This document shows, in pieces, positions 38,810-49,547 of a stretch of DNA of 64,000 nucleotides. This DNA is from Mangifera indica (taxonomy: Eukaryota; Streptophyta; Magnoliopsida; Sapindales; Anacardiaceae), in assembly GCF_011075055.1 (NCBI RefSeq), contig NW_025401142.1, positions 1 through 64,000 on the forward strand, read 5' to 3'. Each line of letters opens with the position of its first letter. Position 1 is the stretch's first letter. The translations under genes and the position numbers were made by a program. The notes beneath the pieces were generated by a model. The model saw only the letters and a list, made by a program, of their open reading frames with translations, was not told the DNA's origin and ran no database searches.

Positions 38810-39825
38810 AGGAACTATAGCCTTTAGGCATGTTCATTTTTTAAGTTTCTAGTTTTCTGGATTTGGTTTCGTCTACAAAATATGTGAACATGTTCAAGTT
38901 ATTGAGTATTTATGGCTAGAATGCTTTGTGTTACTATAACTATACCCGTTCAATATGAGCGAGATTCACTTCTTGTGTAAGCTTTTATGTCAAGCTCTAC
39001 CTCGATTTTTTATTCTTGTGCCCCTTGGACATTATTATGTGATATTGTTCACATCAGCATGTCCTCCAACGACATTTTAAGATTAACTAAGACTAGACAC
39101 AATTCATCTCCTTTGACTCTCTTTTTTATATGAAGTTTCATTTTCATAGGTTAAATTGCATAAAAAATGTACCTAATCTTGATCATTTTATTGGATGTTA
39201 CTTTATGATTTTGGTCAAGAAGTATTAACTGTATAACAATTACCCCTTAGTTTTTAGAGTACGAGGAGGGCTTTAGAAACTCTTTACTTTCTTATATAGA
39301 TAGATAACACATATAGAGTCAAGATCTTTATGATTTATCATAGTAGTGATATTTTAGTTAGTGCTATTAATGTTTCATATGTTTTGTGTTGTGTGCATTG
39401 AATTCTTATTGGACATGTTTTGTTTGCATAGTAAGATTGTGACACATGTTTTAGGGTTGATTTGGACAACTAAGATGGCTTCTCTTTCCATCTTAGTTTG
39501 GCTATAAGCGGAGATGATACACTTAAATTTCTTTCATCTTGGAAGTTCTTGGAACTAATCGAGTTTGTGAGTTCATTTTGATTCTTTGTAATTTGTTTTT
39601 TTTCCCCTTTAATTAGAGAGTTGTTTACACCGATTATCAAAATGGTGAGTTATCTAACTTTAATACATTTATGTCATATAACTCTTTAGATTGTGTTATC
39701 GATTGATCCTTTGTCTTTCATTTTATTTATGTAGATTTAAGCAGATTGACCACCTAATATGGTGAGTTAGGCTATCTAAGCTTTCTCAAATGTCCTAAGA
39801 TTCGTTGTCATAGATGATAAAGTAA
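38810..39825. other. Intergenic, nothing recognised
   Basis: 3' flank of the third kinase and AT-rich DNA with no frame of note and no repeat that I could identify. Confidence 0.5.
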
Positions 39826-39829
39826 TTAG

Positions 39830-40120
39830 AATGCTGAAGTAGGCTCAGATAATGGAGCAATGGTTTTCTCACCACTTTGGGGTGTTTGGAGAAGCAAACC
39901 AAGTTTGGTGGATTCAATTAAAGAATTAAAAGGGACTGGCAGGTCCATCTCGATTTGCAGTCCACACAACTGTGATATTAGGTTCATCAACCAACCAAAT
40001 TCTCACTGCAAATTCATTGCCTTGTTGATAGAAACCAAATGCAAAATTACCTGATGCCAAGTGCCAATAATTGTTACTATTGTTGGGGATGAATGTTAAG
40101 TACATTTGTCTCACTGCTCA
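39830..40120 (-). pseudogene. B-lectin domain fragment of a receptor kinase, antisense
   Basis: On the minus strand, 40114-39926 reads YWHLASGNFAFGFYQQGNEF then ITVVWTANRDGPASPF, the first half of a B-lectin domain close to the third and fourth kinases. A frameshift near 39925 is followed by a weaker continuation (LIESTKLGLLLQTPQSGEK). There is no signal peptide, second lectin half, PAN or kinase part. It is a stranded gene fragment in the opposite orientation to the cluster. Confidence 0.7.
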
Positions 40121-40129
40121 ATACGATTT

Positions 40130-40635
40130 TTCACTAAATTTGAGACTATCAAAATCCTCTGCTGCGGCTGAGTTTTCCAGAGACGAAGGTCTCTTTTAAG
40201 GTTTCCACAACTAACTATATTTTTCTTCTCTGTTGTTTTTCTTCCTTTTCCTTTTTCATATATACTATTTCTCTTTCTTCACACATTTTTTGCCTTTTCC
40301 CTAAAGCTGGCCACATGTCCTTTCCTGCCTTGAATTGCTATACCTCATCACAATATACCAAAGTCCTAACATTGCCCTGTCTAACGAGAGCCACCTTGAC
40401 CTCAAGGTGGAAAAGAGTGAGTTGCACATTAGTTGCATAAAAAGGATAACACTTTTTCATGCCTTCTATAATTTTGGTTGCATCATTATAGATTAACTCA
40501 AATGGCAAAGGCAAAGTGGTGAGATTTATTAGATACTTTGGTGTTATGGAAGAGGTGAAGGAAGTAAGTGTGTTACAGATGAACTCAAATAGGCATATGA
40601 GTGTTGAATGATTGGGGCTTGGGTTAAGTGTAATG
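40130..40635 (-). other. Possible Ty3/Gypsy 3' fragment and unclassified DNA
   Basis: Near 40390-40415 the minus strand reads FHLEVKVAL, like the end of the chromovirus polyprotein at 50080-50105 (FHLEDKV). Nothing else is recognised. Confidence 0.3.
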
Positions 40636-42060
40636 GGATATTGTTAGGGTTTAATAAAACGAAGTTTGAGTTTTGATAGGTAATAGAGTGCGGTTTGTAA
40701 TGGAAGATGATGGTTGTGCTTGGAAGTTGGTTTGGGTTGGTAGGGTTTTTGTTTTAAAGTGTATAATGGTTTGGGCTTGAGGGGTGAGTCTTTGATCTTA
40801 TGTTGGGGTGAGTGTAATTTGGGTTAGAGTGGTATTAGAAGCGCAATAAAATATGTGGGTCAGGTTGAATTAAGGGAAAAAGACTGTTTCCCACCCAAAT
40901 TTTAGCCCAATTTCAAAGTCACACCCATGAGAGATAAAAAGCCCAAACTCCCACCCATAACTAAATTGTCGTCGAAATTTTTAGTTAGAAACATGGGTAA
41001 AATCGTTATTTTACCTATAAACTTTAAAACTTCAAAATTTTATCATTCCCCCCTTCAAGTTTTAAAAACTAACACTTCAACCCATCCTCCAAGTTTGAAA
41101 AGTTTAGATTTTACCCCTAGGGTTTGCTTTCACTGATCTCCCTTCTTCGGCTACAAATGACGATGAATGATGAATTTTTGTCACCCAGATTTGGAAAATA
41201 AAGTGTCATCCAGATCTGGAAGAACAAACGAAGGACGATGCTTCATCGTCGACGACATGACAAGTGACAAAGGACAATGAAGCGTCGTCCTTCGTCATTT
41301 GGGTTGTACGACAAAGAGATTTCTGTCTCTTCATCACAAAGTACCATCGTCGTCTCACAAGAAGAAGGAGGAGGTCGAAAACAACACCGGAAAATGAAGT
41401 TGAAGAGTGGGAGTGAAATTGCTATTTTGGAAAGTTACGGAGGGCAGTTGAGTTTTGAAAATTATGAAAACCCTAGGTTTGGGGGTGAAAATGTTATTTT
41501 TAAAAATTTAAAAACTTTAGGTAAAGGTGAAATATTAGTTTCTAAAACTTTGAGAGAGCGAAAAGTAATAAAGTTTATAACTTTTATTATAAACAGTAAA
41601 ATAATTATTTTATCCCTCCCTTTAACAGAAGTTTGGTCATGGGTGAGAGTTTAGACTTTCATTTTCCATGGGTGTGGGTTTAAGATTGAGCTAAAAATTG
41701 GGTGGAAAATAGTCCTTTTCCCATTGAATTAATTAAGTTTGGGTTTGGAGGATGGGAGGGTTGTCATTTAGGTTGGTTTGGTAAATGGGATATTGTTAGG
41801 GTTTAATAAAACGGAGTTTGAGTTTCGATAGGTAATAAAGTGTAGTCTGTAATGGAAGATGATGGTTGTGCTTGGAAGTTGATTTGGGTTGGCAGGGTTT
41901 TTGTTTTAAAGTGTCTTGAGAGTGAGCGTTTGATCTTATGTTGGGGTATTGTGATTTGGGTTAGAGTGGTTTTAGACGTGCAATAAGATACGTGGGTCAG
42001 GTTGAATTAATTTAAGTTTGGGTTTGGAGGATGGGAGGGTTGTCATTTAGGTTGGCTCAG
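40636..42060 (+). repeat. Direct repeat of about 290 bp, one copy interrupted by a MULE-like element
   Basis: The text GATATTGTTAGGGTTTAATA through GTGGGTCAGGTTGAATTAA occurs at about 40636-40873 and again at 41789-42011. The downstream AAGTTTGGGTTTGGAGGATG follows at 41734 and 42012. In the first copy a MULE-like element splits the repeat; the second copy is its empty site. The nature of the G/T-rich repeat is unknown. Confidence 0.7.
40874..41723. mobile_element. MULE-like non-autonomous element, 850 bp
   Basis: Ends are GGGAAAAAGACTGTTTCCC and, inverted, TGGGAAAAGGACTATTTTCC, continuing as long inverted repeats (CACCCAAATTTTAGCCCAAT against CACCCAATTTTTAGCTCAAT). A perfect 9-bp duplication TTGAATTAA flanks it (40865-40873 and 41724-41732). 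The core has TCGTC/GACGA-rich text (41230-41370) as in the element at 52449. A 125-codon frame inside (41277-41654) has no known domain. Confidence 0.85.
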
Positions 42061-43140
42061 TAAATGGTCGGGCTGGTCTTTAGATTAACCTAATTGGGTT
42101 TGGGTCTGAGTCTTGGGTTTGGGTTATTACTATGGGTAGTTGTTTGAGTATTAGGGTTTGGATTGTTTGGTGTTAAGGTCTTTAGGCTAGGACATGTGGC
42201 GTTTGGTTTGAAGGTAAAATTGTTTGGGCTAATGTGGTTTGAAATCGGGTTTGGAGAACAACAGGTTGTGGTTTGGCTAGTGGACTTATTAAACAAAATG
42301 GAGGTTAGGCTGGCTGTTGAGTAAGAAGTGGGTTGTCTTGATATTGGGCTCAAGTTTGGGGCCTTAAGATAGGAAGGTTATGTTTAAATGGGCTGATGTG
42401 AGAAAAATGAGTTGGGTTTAAGTGGATATAAAAGATTGAGTTAAGACAAACTTGATTTGGACTGGCTCGGATTCCTTGACTGGGTAGGGTTTCATTAATA
42501 TCTCTTCTATCTTCCTTCTCTTCCTCCATGGTTTCTTCTACTATTTCTGCAAACACCTGAGTTCCATCTTCTTAATTCCCTTCTTCCATCTTCTTTTTTC
42601 CATTTTCATCTCCATTCACTTTATTCGGATCCATCCCCATCTGTTTCAACTCTGTCATCACAAAGCTCAAGCCATCGGACAAAGTACTGGATTTTTATGA
42701 TAAATAAAAATATGAAGAGATATTGTGTTAGCATAGTATTAGAGTTCTATTTATGATTATTAGGACAATGTAAGAATACTTGCATTTTATTACGTGATTA
42801 AAGACATAATAAAAAATTGTTTGCTTTTAATATAAGTAAAACCTTACATAATATGTAATGAATTATACTATTTTATCTCATCCTATGTTGTTTAATGTTT
42901 TAACTTAAATGTTTTGAAAATTGCCTTCTAAGATTATTTCTTTTATAAACGAAACTTATATTATTTCATATAGTTGTCGAGACAAAAGTATTGGATAGAT
43001 TTCTTGAATAAAGATTCTCCTATATTTTTCAAAATAAAGATTTTCTTGAAAGGAATGTTTTATAAGAATTGTTTTAGCTGAATATTTGTAATAACATAAA
43101 AAATTTATGGATTTATAAATTAATAGATATGATTGGATCA
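42060..43140. other. Unclassified G/T-rich then AT-rich DNA
   Basis: 42060-42470 is rich in GGGTTTGGG phrases. Minus-strand frames at 42090-42556 have low-complexity Pro/Asn/Thr translations and no domain. 42480-42690 could be a retroelement gag start on the minus strand, but this is weak. 42700-43140 is AT-rich with nothing recognised. Confidence 0.35.
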
Positions 43141-43144
43141 TAAA

Positions 43145-43380
43145 ACATATAGGGATGAAAGGTTTGCAGACCTATTACGAATATGAATACAAAAAAAGAT
43201 TTACAAACCTATTATAAATATGAATAAGATGAAAGGTCTATAAATTTATACATATGTGAACATGAGAAAAGGTTTATAGACCCATACTAACATGAATACG
43301 GTGAAAGGGTTCCTAGGGACTAATACGAATATAAATATGAATGAGAAAAAGTCTGCATACTTACGATGAATATAGATATA
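43145..43380 (+). repeat. Degenerate minisatellite of about 45-bp units
   Basis: About five imperfect units follow the scheme GATGAAAGGTTTGCAGACCT then ATTACGAATATGAATA. Units at 43155, 43220 and 43290 are clearest. Each contains a short inverted pair AGGT...ACCT. Confidence 0.6.
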
Positions 43381-43875
43381 CGCAGCTGGGATCTGGTTTT
43401 CTTTTGGGCAGTTAGTAAATTTTGGTACTTCATAGAAAGGGAAATGTTCTTAGGCCAACTTTTGTGTGGCTTTCAACAATACACTCTAGTTTGAATGGCT
43501 GTTATTATGCAATGGTTGAGAGAGACGTTTCAAATAGCTGCAGAACAAGCTTCTGCAATAATGACTGAAGGAAAATTAGATTCTAAATCCAGAATTTTAT
43601 TAATTTTAAAATTTTTACAGGGAGCTTGTATCAGATTCTCTGAAAAAAATATGAAAAGAGATTACTTCAACAGGATGAACGTGAAATTAACTTCAATGAT
43701 AGAACGAAAGGGTAAAAGACTACAACAATGTTACCAAGGAAAAGCCTTTACTCCACAATTATAAACATTAATTTAGACAATGTTAAGGTGCATCCAGTAG
43801 AACTAAAATCTACTATCACCTACAGATTTTACATCAAATGTTCTTGTGAATGTGCTTAGTTTAGGTTAACTCTCC
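43381..43875 (+). repeat. Third, internally deleted copy of unit A/B intergenic sequence
   Basis: 43381-43620 matches 8340-8590 and 22330-22580 (TTTGTGTGGCTTTCAA, CAATGGTTGAGAGAGACGTT). 43705-43875 matches 9225-9380 and 23220-23375 (AAAAGACTACAACAATGTTA, CACCTACAG...ATGTTCTT). The intervening stretch is missing, so a deletion joined the two. The DUF167 exons are absent. Confidence 0.75.
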
Positions 43876-43879
43876 TTTC

Positions 43880-43925
43880 ATGTATGTATGTATGTATGTA
43901 TGTATGTATATGTATATGTATATGA
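43880..43925. repeat. (TATG)n microsatellite
   Basis: Tandem ATGT/TATG tetranucleotides, then TATATG repeats. Confidence 0.9.
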
Positions 43926-43949
43926 GCACCAAGTGACTTGGGATGAATT

Positions 43950-44500
43950 TGTATGTTTTTACTAATAGAATTTGTGTGGGAAGTAACCCAATGCCTTGTT
44001 AATCGAAACTAAAAGCAAAAAGGCCGCGAGTTGAGGGCCTACATCTGCTGCTAATAATCTCATAAATCATACGAGCAATGCCAACTATTGGATATAAATA
44101 CGAGTGAGTATTATTTTACTAATAAATTGTGTGCCTATATTTTTGTTATATAATATAAATTAATATAGAAATATTTGATATTATCTGTTGATTTAAATTA
44201 ATTATTAAAAATAAATATATAATATTATTTTAAAATTCTTTATTCATCTAAAGGTATATTATACACCCGTTTACATATTCAAAAGTTTGACCGATGAAGT
44301 TTGGGTTTTCAGTTCGAGTTCCAGTGTCCCGGGAAAATTCACAGTAATAACAAGCACATTGACTTGAGTCAATATTTTCTGTCACCGCATTTTTTCCACA
44401 GGTAATCCAAGAAGACTTGACTTTATTTTCACAATTGTGAGGCTGTGGCGTTTCCCCATTTTACAAGCCATAAGTCAGTCAACTCATCACTTCTCTCTTC
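43950..44500 (+). promoter_or_regulatory. Promoter region of the fourth kinase with W-box dyad
   Basis: This is the intact counterpart of 34810-35830. It has the perfect inverted pair ATTGACTTGAGTCAAT (44358-44373), TTGACT at 44417-44422 and AGTCAA (TTGACT on the minus strand) at 44477-44482, all within 225 bp of the start codon. TTGACT is a WRKY W-box. In the third kinase the dyad is damaged (TTGATTTTAGTCAAT). Regulation by stress-responsive WRKY factors is inferred. Confidence 0.55.
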
Positions 44501-44578
44501 ATAGTTTCAATAATCAGTTTTTCTTTTTTATTTTTTTATCGTGTTTTTTCGACGATCAAGCTCAAAGTTAAATTGAGC

Positions 44579-46987
44579 ATGGATCTATTAACTAATCAGT
44601 TGATTTCTCCCATGGCCGCTGCGACATATATTATTTCATTCTTATTCTTGATGATGATGCTTGAAGTTGAAGCCAGTCCTATTCACATTCCATCAAAAAA
44701 CATAACACTAGGCTCTTCACTCTCCCCTCTCACTGAACACACTTCATGGCCCTCGCCTTCTGGCCGTTTCGCATTTGGGTTCTACAAACAAGGCGATGGC
44801 TTCTCAGTGGGAACTTGGTTAACCACTAAACCAGATATCACACTGGTTTGGACTGCACATCGAGAAGATCCCCCAGTTTCACCAAATTCTACGCTGACTT
44901 TAACCAAGGATGGTCAGCTCATTCTGAGAACCAGCGATCATCAAACCAAGGATATTCTCATCGCTAACTCCTCAGAGCCTGCTTCTTTTGCTTTAATGTT
45001 TGATTCCGGCAATTTCGTGCTCTACAATGATAGCTTTCAAAAGATCTGGTCAAGCTTCGACTTCCCCACAGATACATTACTGGGAGGCCAGAGTTTATAT
45101 ACTAACAATCAATTGGTTTCCAGTGTATCTGAAGCAAATAGTTCAACTGGAAGATTTCGTGTGATCTTGCAAGGAGATGGGAATCTTGTCTCATATCCCA
45201 CAAGCACAACAATGGACGAATCAGAGGCATACTGGGCCAGTGGCATCTTTTACGGATTTGCAGTTCACAGCTTATATCTAAATCATACTGGTGGACTTGT
45301 CTTGATCAACAACAAATCTAAACCTATCCAGATTTTGTATCCTGATTCTTCTTTATACAACAGCTCAATCATTTACAGGGCAACTCTAGGCCATGACGGA
45401 ATTTTTCGTTTGTATTCTCATAATGGTGAGTACAACACATCCCTGAAATGGAAAAAACCGGAAGAGGCCTGTCTGGTGAAGACTTTTTGTGGCTTTAACA
45501 GCTATTGTTCACTGTATGATGACGAAGCCAGATGCCGTTGTCTTCCTGGTACTGATTTTGTTGACCCTGGTGACATGAATAGCGGGTGCGAGAGATATTA
45601 TGTTGAAGAAATCTGCGCAGAAATGAATTTAACTACTACAAAATTATACAACCTGACTTCAATGGAGATGATCACATGGGATGATTATCCATATCTCCAA
45701 GAAGAAATGGACTCTAAAGAAGATTGCGGGAAATCCTGTTTAGAGGACTGCAATTGTGATGCGGCGTTGTACAAAGAACCGACTTGCAGGAAACAAAAGC
45801 TTCCGTTGACAACTGCTAGGAGAGACCAAAGTGGAGATTCCTCGGCCATAGCTTTCTTCAAATTGAGCAAGAAAAATATCACAAGAGATGCACGTGGCAA
45901 TAGTTTACCAGAGCCACCAGTAGTGACAAGCAAGAAGGCAATTGTGCTAATTCTGGTAATGACTTTCAGCTTCGTTACTTGTTCATGTATTCTCCTTGGA
46001 ATGTCCGGAATTTTTGTTTTCAAATACCGAGTTGCGAAATACAAATGGCTGTTGGAAACTGGAAACTTTGGCTTGTCCGATGAGCTTACTATGCGATCGT
46101 TTTCCTACAACGAGCTTAAGAAGGCAACCAATGGATTTAAAGAAGAGGTGGGCAGGGGCTCTTTTGGGGCAGTATATAAAGGAGCCTTTTACAAAGGTGA
46201 AAAACTTGTTGCAGTGAAGAGGCTGGAGAAAATGATAAATGAGAGTAGTGAAAGAGAATTCCACGCAGAAATGCAGGTAATAGGTAGAATTCATCACAAG
46301 AATTTGGTTCGATTGCTTGGTTACTGTGCTGTGGATTCGAAGAGGCTTTTGGTTTATGAATACATGAGTAATGGCTCTCTAGCTGATCTCCTCTTTCACT
46401 CTGAAACATCCCCAGATTGGAACGAGAGAGTGAGAATCGCATTGGATGTTGCTAAAGGAATTCTTTATCTTCATGATGAATGTGAAGCACCCATCATTCA
46501 TTGTGATATAAAGCCTCAAAACATCCTACTAGATGATTTTTGGACAGCAAAGATCTCCGATTTCGGGCTAGCAAAATTGTTAATGCCAGACCAAACAAGG
46601 ACTTTCACCTTGATGAGAGGAACAAGAGGTTACATGGCACCTGAATGGTCGAAGAATACTCCAATATCAGTCAAAGCAGACATTTACAGTTACGGAGTTG
46701 TGCTCCTTGAAATTATTGCTTGCAGAAGAAACATGGACACTAAAGCATCAAACCCGGATGAAATCATTCTTATTAACTGGGTTTACAAGTGCTTCGTTAA
46801 TCGAGAGTTGAATAAACTTGTTCGCGATGAAGTAGATAAGAAGATTTTCGAGAACCTGGTAAAGGTGGGGCTCTGGTGTGTTCAAGATGAACCAGCTCTG
46901 CGTCCTTCAATGAAGAGTGTAGTGATGATGTTAGAAGGGATTACTGATGTCTCTATTCCTCCTTGTCCCACTTCTTCCTTGGGGTGA
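44579..46987 (+). CDS. G-type lectin S-receptor-like Ser/Thr kinase (LECRK/RLK1 type), intact
   Basis: Single-exon frame of 802 residues from the ATG at 44579; an ATG 13 codons further in (MAAATYIISF) is also plausible and would give a more compact signal peptide. Order: signal peptide, B-lectin domain (ITLVWTAHREDPP, MFDSGNFVLYN), EGF-like cysteines (CGFNSYCSLY), PAN-like cysteines (CGKSCLEDCNCDAALY), membrane helix (about 461-483) and kinase from about 515. Catalytic parts are complete: GRGSFGAVYKG, Lys547 (VAVKR), Asp643 in HCDIKPQN and Asp661 in DFG. It is a non-RD kinase like the unit B copy, predicted at the plasma membrane. It is the closest relative in the window of the predicted pseudokinase at 36440 and shares its promoter. 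Confidence 0.95.
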   Translation: MDLLTNQLISPMAAATYIISFLFLMMMLEVEASPIHIPSKNITLGSSLSPLTEHTSWPSPSGRFAFGFYKQGDGFSVGTWLTTKPDITLVWTAHREDPPVSPNSTLTLTKDGQLILRTSDHQTKDILIANSSEPASFALMFDSGNFVLYNDSFQKIWSSFDFPTDTLLGGQSLYTNNQLVSSVSEANSSTGRFRVILQGDGNLVSYPTSTTMDESEAYWASGIFYGFAVHSLYLNHTGGLVLINNKSKPIQILYPDSSLYNSSIIYRATLGHDGIFRLYSHNGEYNTSLKWKKPEEACLVKTFCGFNSYCSLYDDEARCRCLPGTDFVDPGDMNSGCERYYVEEICAEMNLTTTKLYNLTSMEMITWDDYPYLQEEMDSKEDCGKSCLEDCNCDAALYKEPTCRKQKLPLTTARRDQSGDSSAIAFFKLSKKNITRDARGNSLPEPPVVTSKKAIVLILVMTFSFVTCSCILLGMSGIFVFKYRVAKYKWLLETGNFGLSDELTMRSFSYNELKKATNGFKEEVGRGSFGAVYKGAFYKGEKLVAVKRLEKMINESSEREFHAEMQVIGRIHHKNLVRLLGYCAVDSKRLLVYEYMSNGSLADLLFHSETSPDWNERVRIALDVAKGILYLHDECEAPIIHCDIKPQNILLDDFWTAKISDFGLAKLLMPDQTRTFTLMRGTRGYMAPEWSKNTPISVKADIYSYGVVLLEIIACRRNMDTKASNPDEIILINWVYKCFVNRELNKLVRDEVDKKIFENLVKVGLWCVQDEPALRPSMKSVVMMLEGITDVSIPPCPTSSLG

Positions 46988-47143
46988 AGTCTCTTATACA
47001 TGCTTAATAATTTATGAATAAAAATATGTATATAAATAAATTATACAAATTTATCTCTATATACTGATATAATAGTTTATGATTAAGTGATGTAAGTATT
47101 TATATTTTCTTTTACTTCAAAGTCAACCAATCACAAATTGAAA
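46988..47143. other. 3' flank of the fourth kinase
   Basis: AATAAA-like text (ATGAATAAAAATATG near 47015) may direct polyadenylation. The sequence then passes into a Copia fragment. Confidence 0.4.
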
Positions 47144-47893
47144 TTAAGACATTTCTCCCAAGTCTGTCATCTCAAAGACTTGCATCATGTCTTTTTTGAA
47201 CTGTTGAATAAGTCCAACATTATTGCCTGTGACCAGTAGATCATCCATATATAAAGAGATCACAATAAAGTTAGCCTGATCACTTTTAATAAATAAAGTA
47301 GATTCACGAAGACTTTTAACAAAGCCTAGTTTCAATAAGTAATCATCAATCCTGTTGTACCAAGCTCTTAGGGATTGTTTTAAACCATACAAAACCTTCT
47401 TTAGTAGATAGACCTTGTCCTCATGCCCTTTCACAACAAAGCCTTTAGGTTGCTTGACATAGATTTCTTCCTTCAGAAATCCATTTAAGAATGCTGACTT
47501 GACATCGAGCTGGTAGATTTTCCATCTTTTTTATGCTACAATAGCTAGAAGTATCTTGATAGTATCTAACCTTGCAACAGGAGCAAATGTATCAAAGAAA
47601 TCTACTTTAAAAATTTGAACATGTCCTTTTACTACTAACCTTGCTTCATGCTTATTGATTGAGCCATTTGCATTTAGCTTTCTTCTAAACACCCACTTGA
47701 CTCCAATCACTTTTCTATGTTTAGGTCTTTCAACTAGTTCCCAAGTTTTATTTTTTTCAATCATGGAGAGCTCCTCCTGCATTGCAGCCCTCAACTTGTG
47801 ATCTTTTTTCAACTTCTTAATACCCTTCTGGTTTAAGAACAACAACATCGCATTTCTGATAAATATCAGAGAGCAATCTAGTAAAAGCAACAA
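47144..47893 (-). pseudogene. Ty1/Copia reverse transcriptase fragment
   Basis: On the minus strand, 47893-47534 reads the start of Copia RT (MQEELSMIEKNKTWELVERP, GVKWVFRRKLN, ARLVVKGH, TFAPVARLDTI). After an in-frame TAA (47533-47531) it continues [27 protein letters not shown] and the active site [10 protein letters not shown], ending at MTDLGEMS. Integrase and RNase H are absent and no LTRs were found, so it is a truncated insertion about 160 bp beyond the fourth kinase. Confidence 0.88.
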
Positions 47894-48565
47894 ACTTCCT
47901 AGCTACTAACAGTAACAACTACTAAATAACAAAAAATAAAAAAGACTTGGTCAAAAATAATCTGCAGAGTTTTTAGGAATTCAACAGCTACTGATGCATT
48001 CATTTAACATTCTTAAAGTTCTACCTTGACATGAAAGTATGCAATGGCCCAAGCAAGGCACCTTTTTCTAATGGATCTCTTACCTAAACTTGTTTGTAGA
48101 GCTCAACTAGTTGATTCAACACTGTTTGATATTTACTTTCATGAAGAATCTTCAACCCTAGCAAATGGTTCAATAATAATTAGAAAAACATTTATTAGCA
48201 TCATATACGAAAGTTTCAACAAAAAAAAATCCCATATATGGACACTTATAGGAGTCCATGTTTTTTGTTGGCTCTACTACAAGCGATGTGGGAAAAATCC
48301 TATGAGTGTTCCCTTGTAACAACTCTCATAAAATATATGTAAAAACTATCATGAGAAAATATATTTTTGTGGAACTTTGAAAACTATGAAAGATGCCTTA
48401 CACATGTACTACAAGTATCTTAGGTTGACATGTGTGCTATGGGATTGAGGCCTACACACGTACTACGACAATCTAGGCCTACGTATGCACTATAAGATCA
48501 AGTTTTTAAAATAGGCTCTACACCTTAAAATTGGGACAAAAAAATGCATATTGTAAATTTAGTCT
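47894..48565. other. Intergenic, unclassified
   Basis: No supported gene. 48400-48490 has short repeats of a CTACACACGTACTACGA type (variants ACACATGTACTACAA and CCTACGTATGCACTA). Confidence 0.35.
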
Positions 48566-48569
48566 TATG

Positions 48570-49547
48570 CATAAAAGAAAGATTCAAACATTGTTGGATA
48601 TGATTCAATTGATAATGAGTTTTACTAATTTGCCTACAACATTCTAAAGTTATAACCTAAAGGATGTTGCTCACTCATTAAACTATGAACTATTCAAGTT
48701 TGTGGGCAAGACTCTATATGAGCTATGGACTGGTAAAAAACCCAACATAACTTATTTGACTGTTTGAGATTGTGATACTTATGTAAAAAGGTTGACTTCA
48801 AATAACTTGGGCTCTAAATCTAATAAGTGCGTCTTTATAGGGTTTCCTAAAGAAATTAAAGGATATTATTTCCATCATACAAACGAGGACAAATTCTTTG
48901 TTGCTTGTTTTGAAATCTTCTTAGAAGATGTATTCATTCTAAGAAGGACTAGTGGTGGAAGATAGAAATGATGTTTGATTACATAGGATAACATATATGT
49001 TGGACAAAGTGAAGTGCCACATAAGGTGATTTAACATCATGAGAAGGTTATTCCACACCTAATGGAACCACCATTAGCTACATTGGAGCCATGTAAGTCT
49101 AGTCTAGTACATTACAAGCTCGAGAGATTTGGATTTCTCATAATTGAGCACAACAATGTACTAGTCATTCGTGACAATAAACCCACAACTTTCAATAATG
49201 ATATATTAGATCAAAAATTCGTTAAATCACTTGAAATCATGAAATCTAAGATTAACTCTTTATACCAAACCATGTATGAACTTTGGCGGATCCACATGAA
49301 AGGGTAAAACTCATAAAACGTAAATGAGTCTTCAAGAATAAAAACGACATAGATGGTAATGTGCATACCTATAAAACACGGTTGAATGCTAAAAACTTCA
49401 AACAAAAGCATGCCCTTAATTATGATAGAACCTTTTCACCCACTATGATACTAAAGTCCATCCTAAATTCCCTTATGATTGTTGCATATGAATTATAAAG
49501 TTTAATAGATGGAGATTGATGCGTTCCATACTAGGAGTGGTACCTCC
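48570..49547 (+). pseudogene. Ty1/Copia integrase-RT relic, interrupted by Gypsy element
   Basis: Broken frames recover the Copia integrase C-terminal part (TLYELWTGKKPN at about 48712-48747; KCVFIGFPKEIKGYYF at about 48828-48875) and early RT (ERFGFLI, DNKPTTFN, a MKSKINSLYQ segment, ARLVAKG-like text near 49375-49400, YDETFSP-like at 49420). Sequence stops at 49547, where a Gypsy LTR starts. Many stops are present, so this is the oldest layer of a nested stack. Confidence 0.7.

Noticed and set aside
41277..41654. Frame of 125 codons between repeats
   Set aside because: It is inside a MULE-like element and has no recognised domain; kept only as a question under the MULE core finding.
42090..42556. 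Minus-strand Pro/Asn/Thr-rich frames
   Set aside because: Translation of a GGGTTTGGG-type repeat; no start context or domain.
44573..44578. TTG start two codons upstream of the fourth kinase
   Set aside because: Non-ATG start; the ATG at 44579 is in frame.
45685..46442. Several minus-strand frames over 100 codons inside the fourth kinase
   Set aside because: They are antisense shadows of a conserved kinase gene and have no domain.
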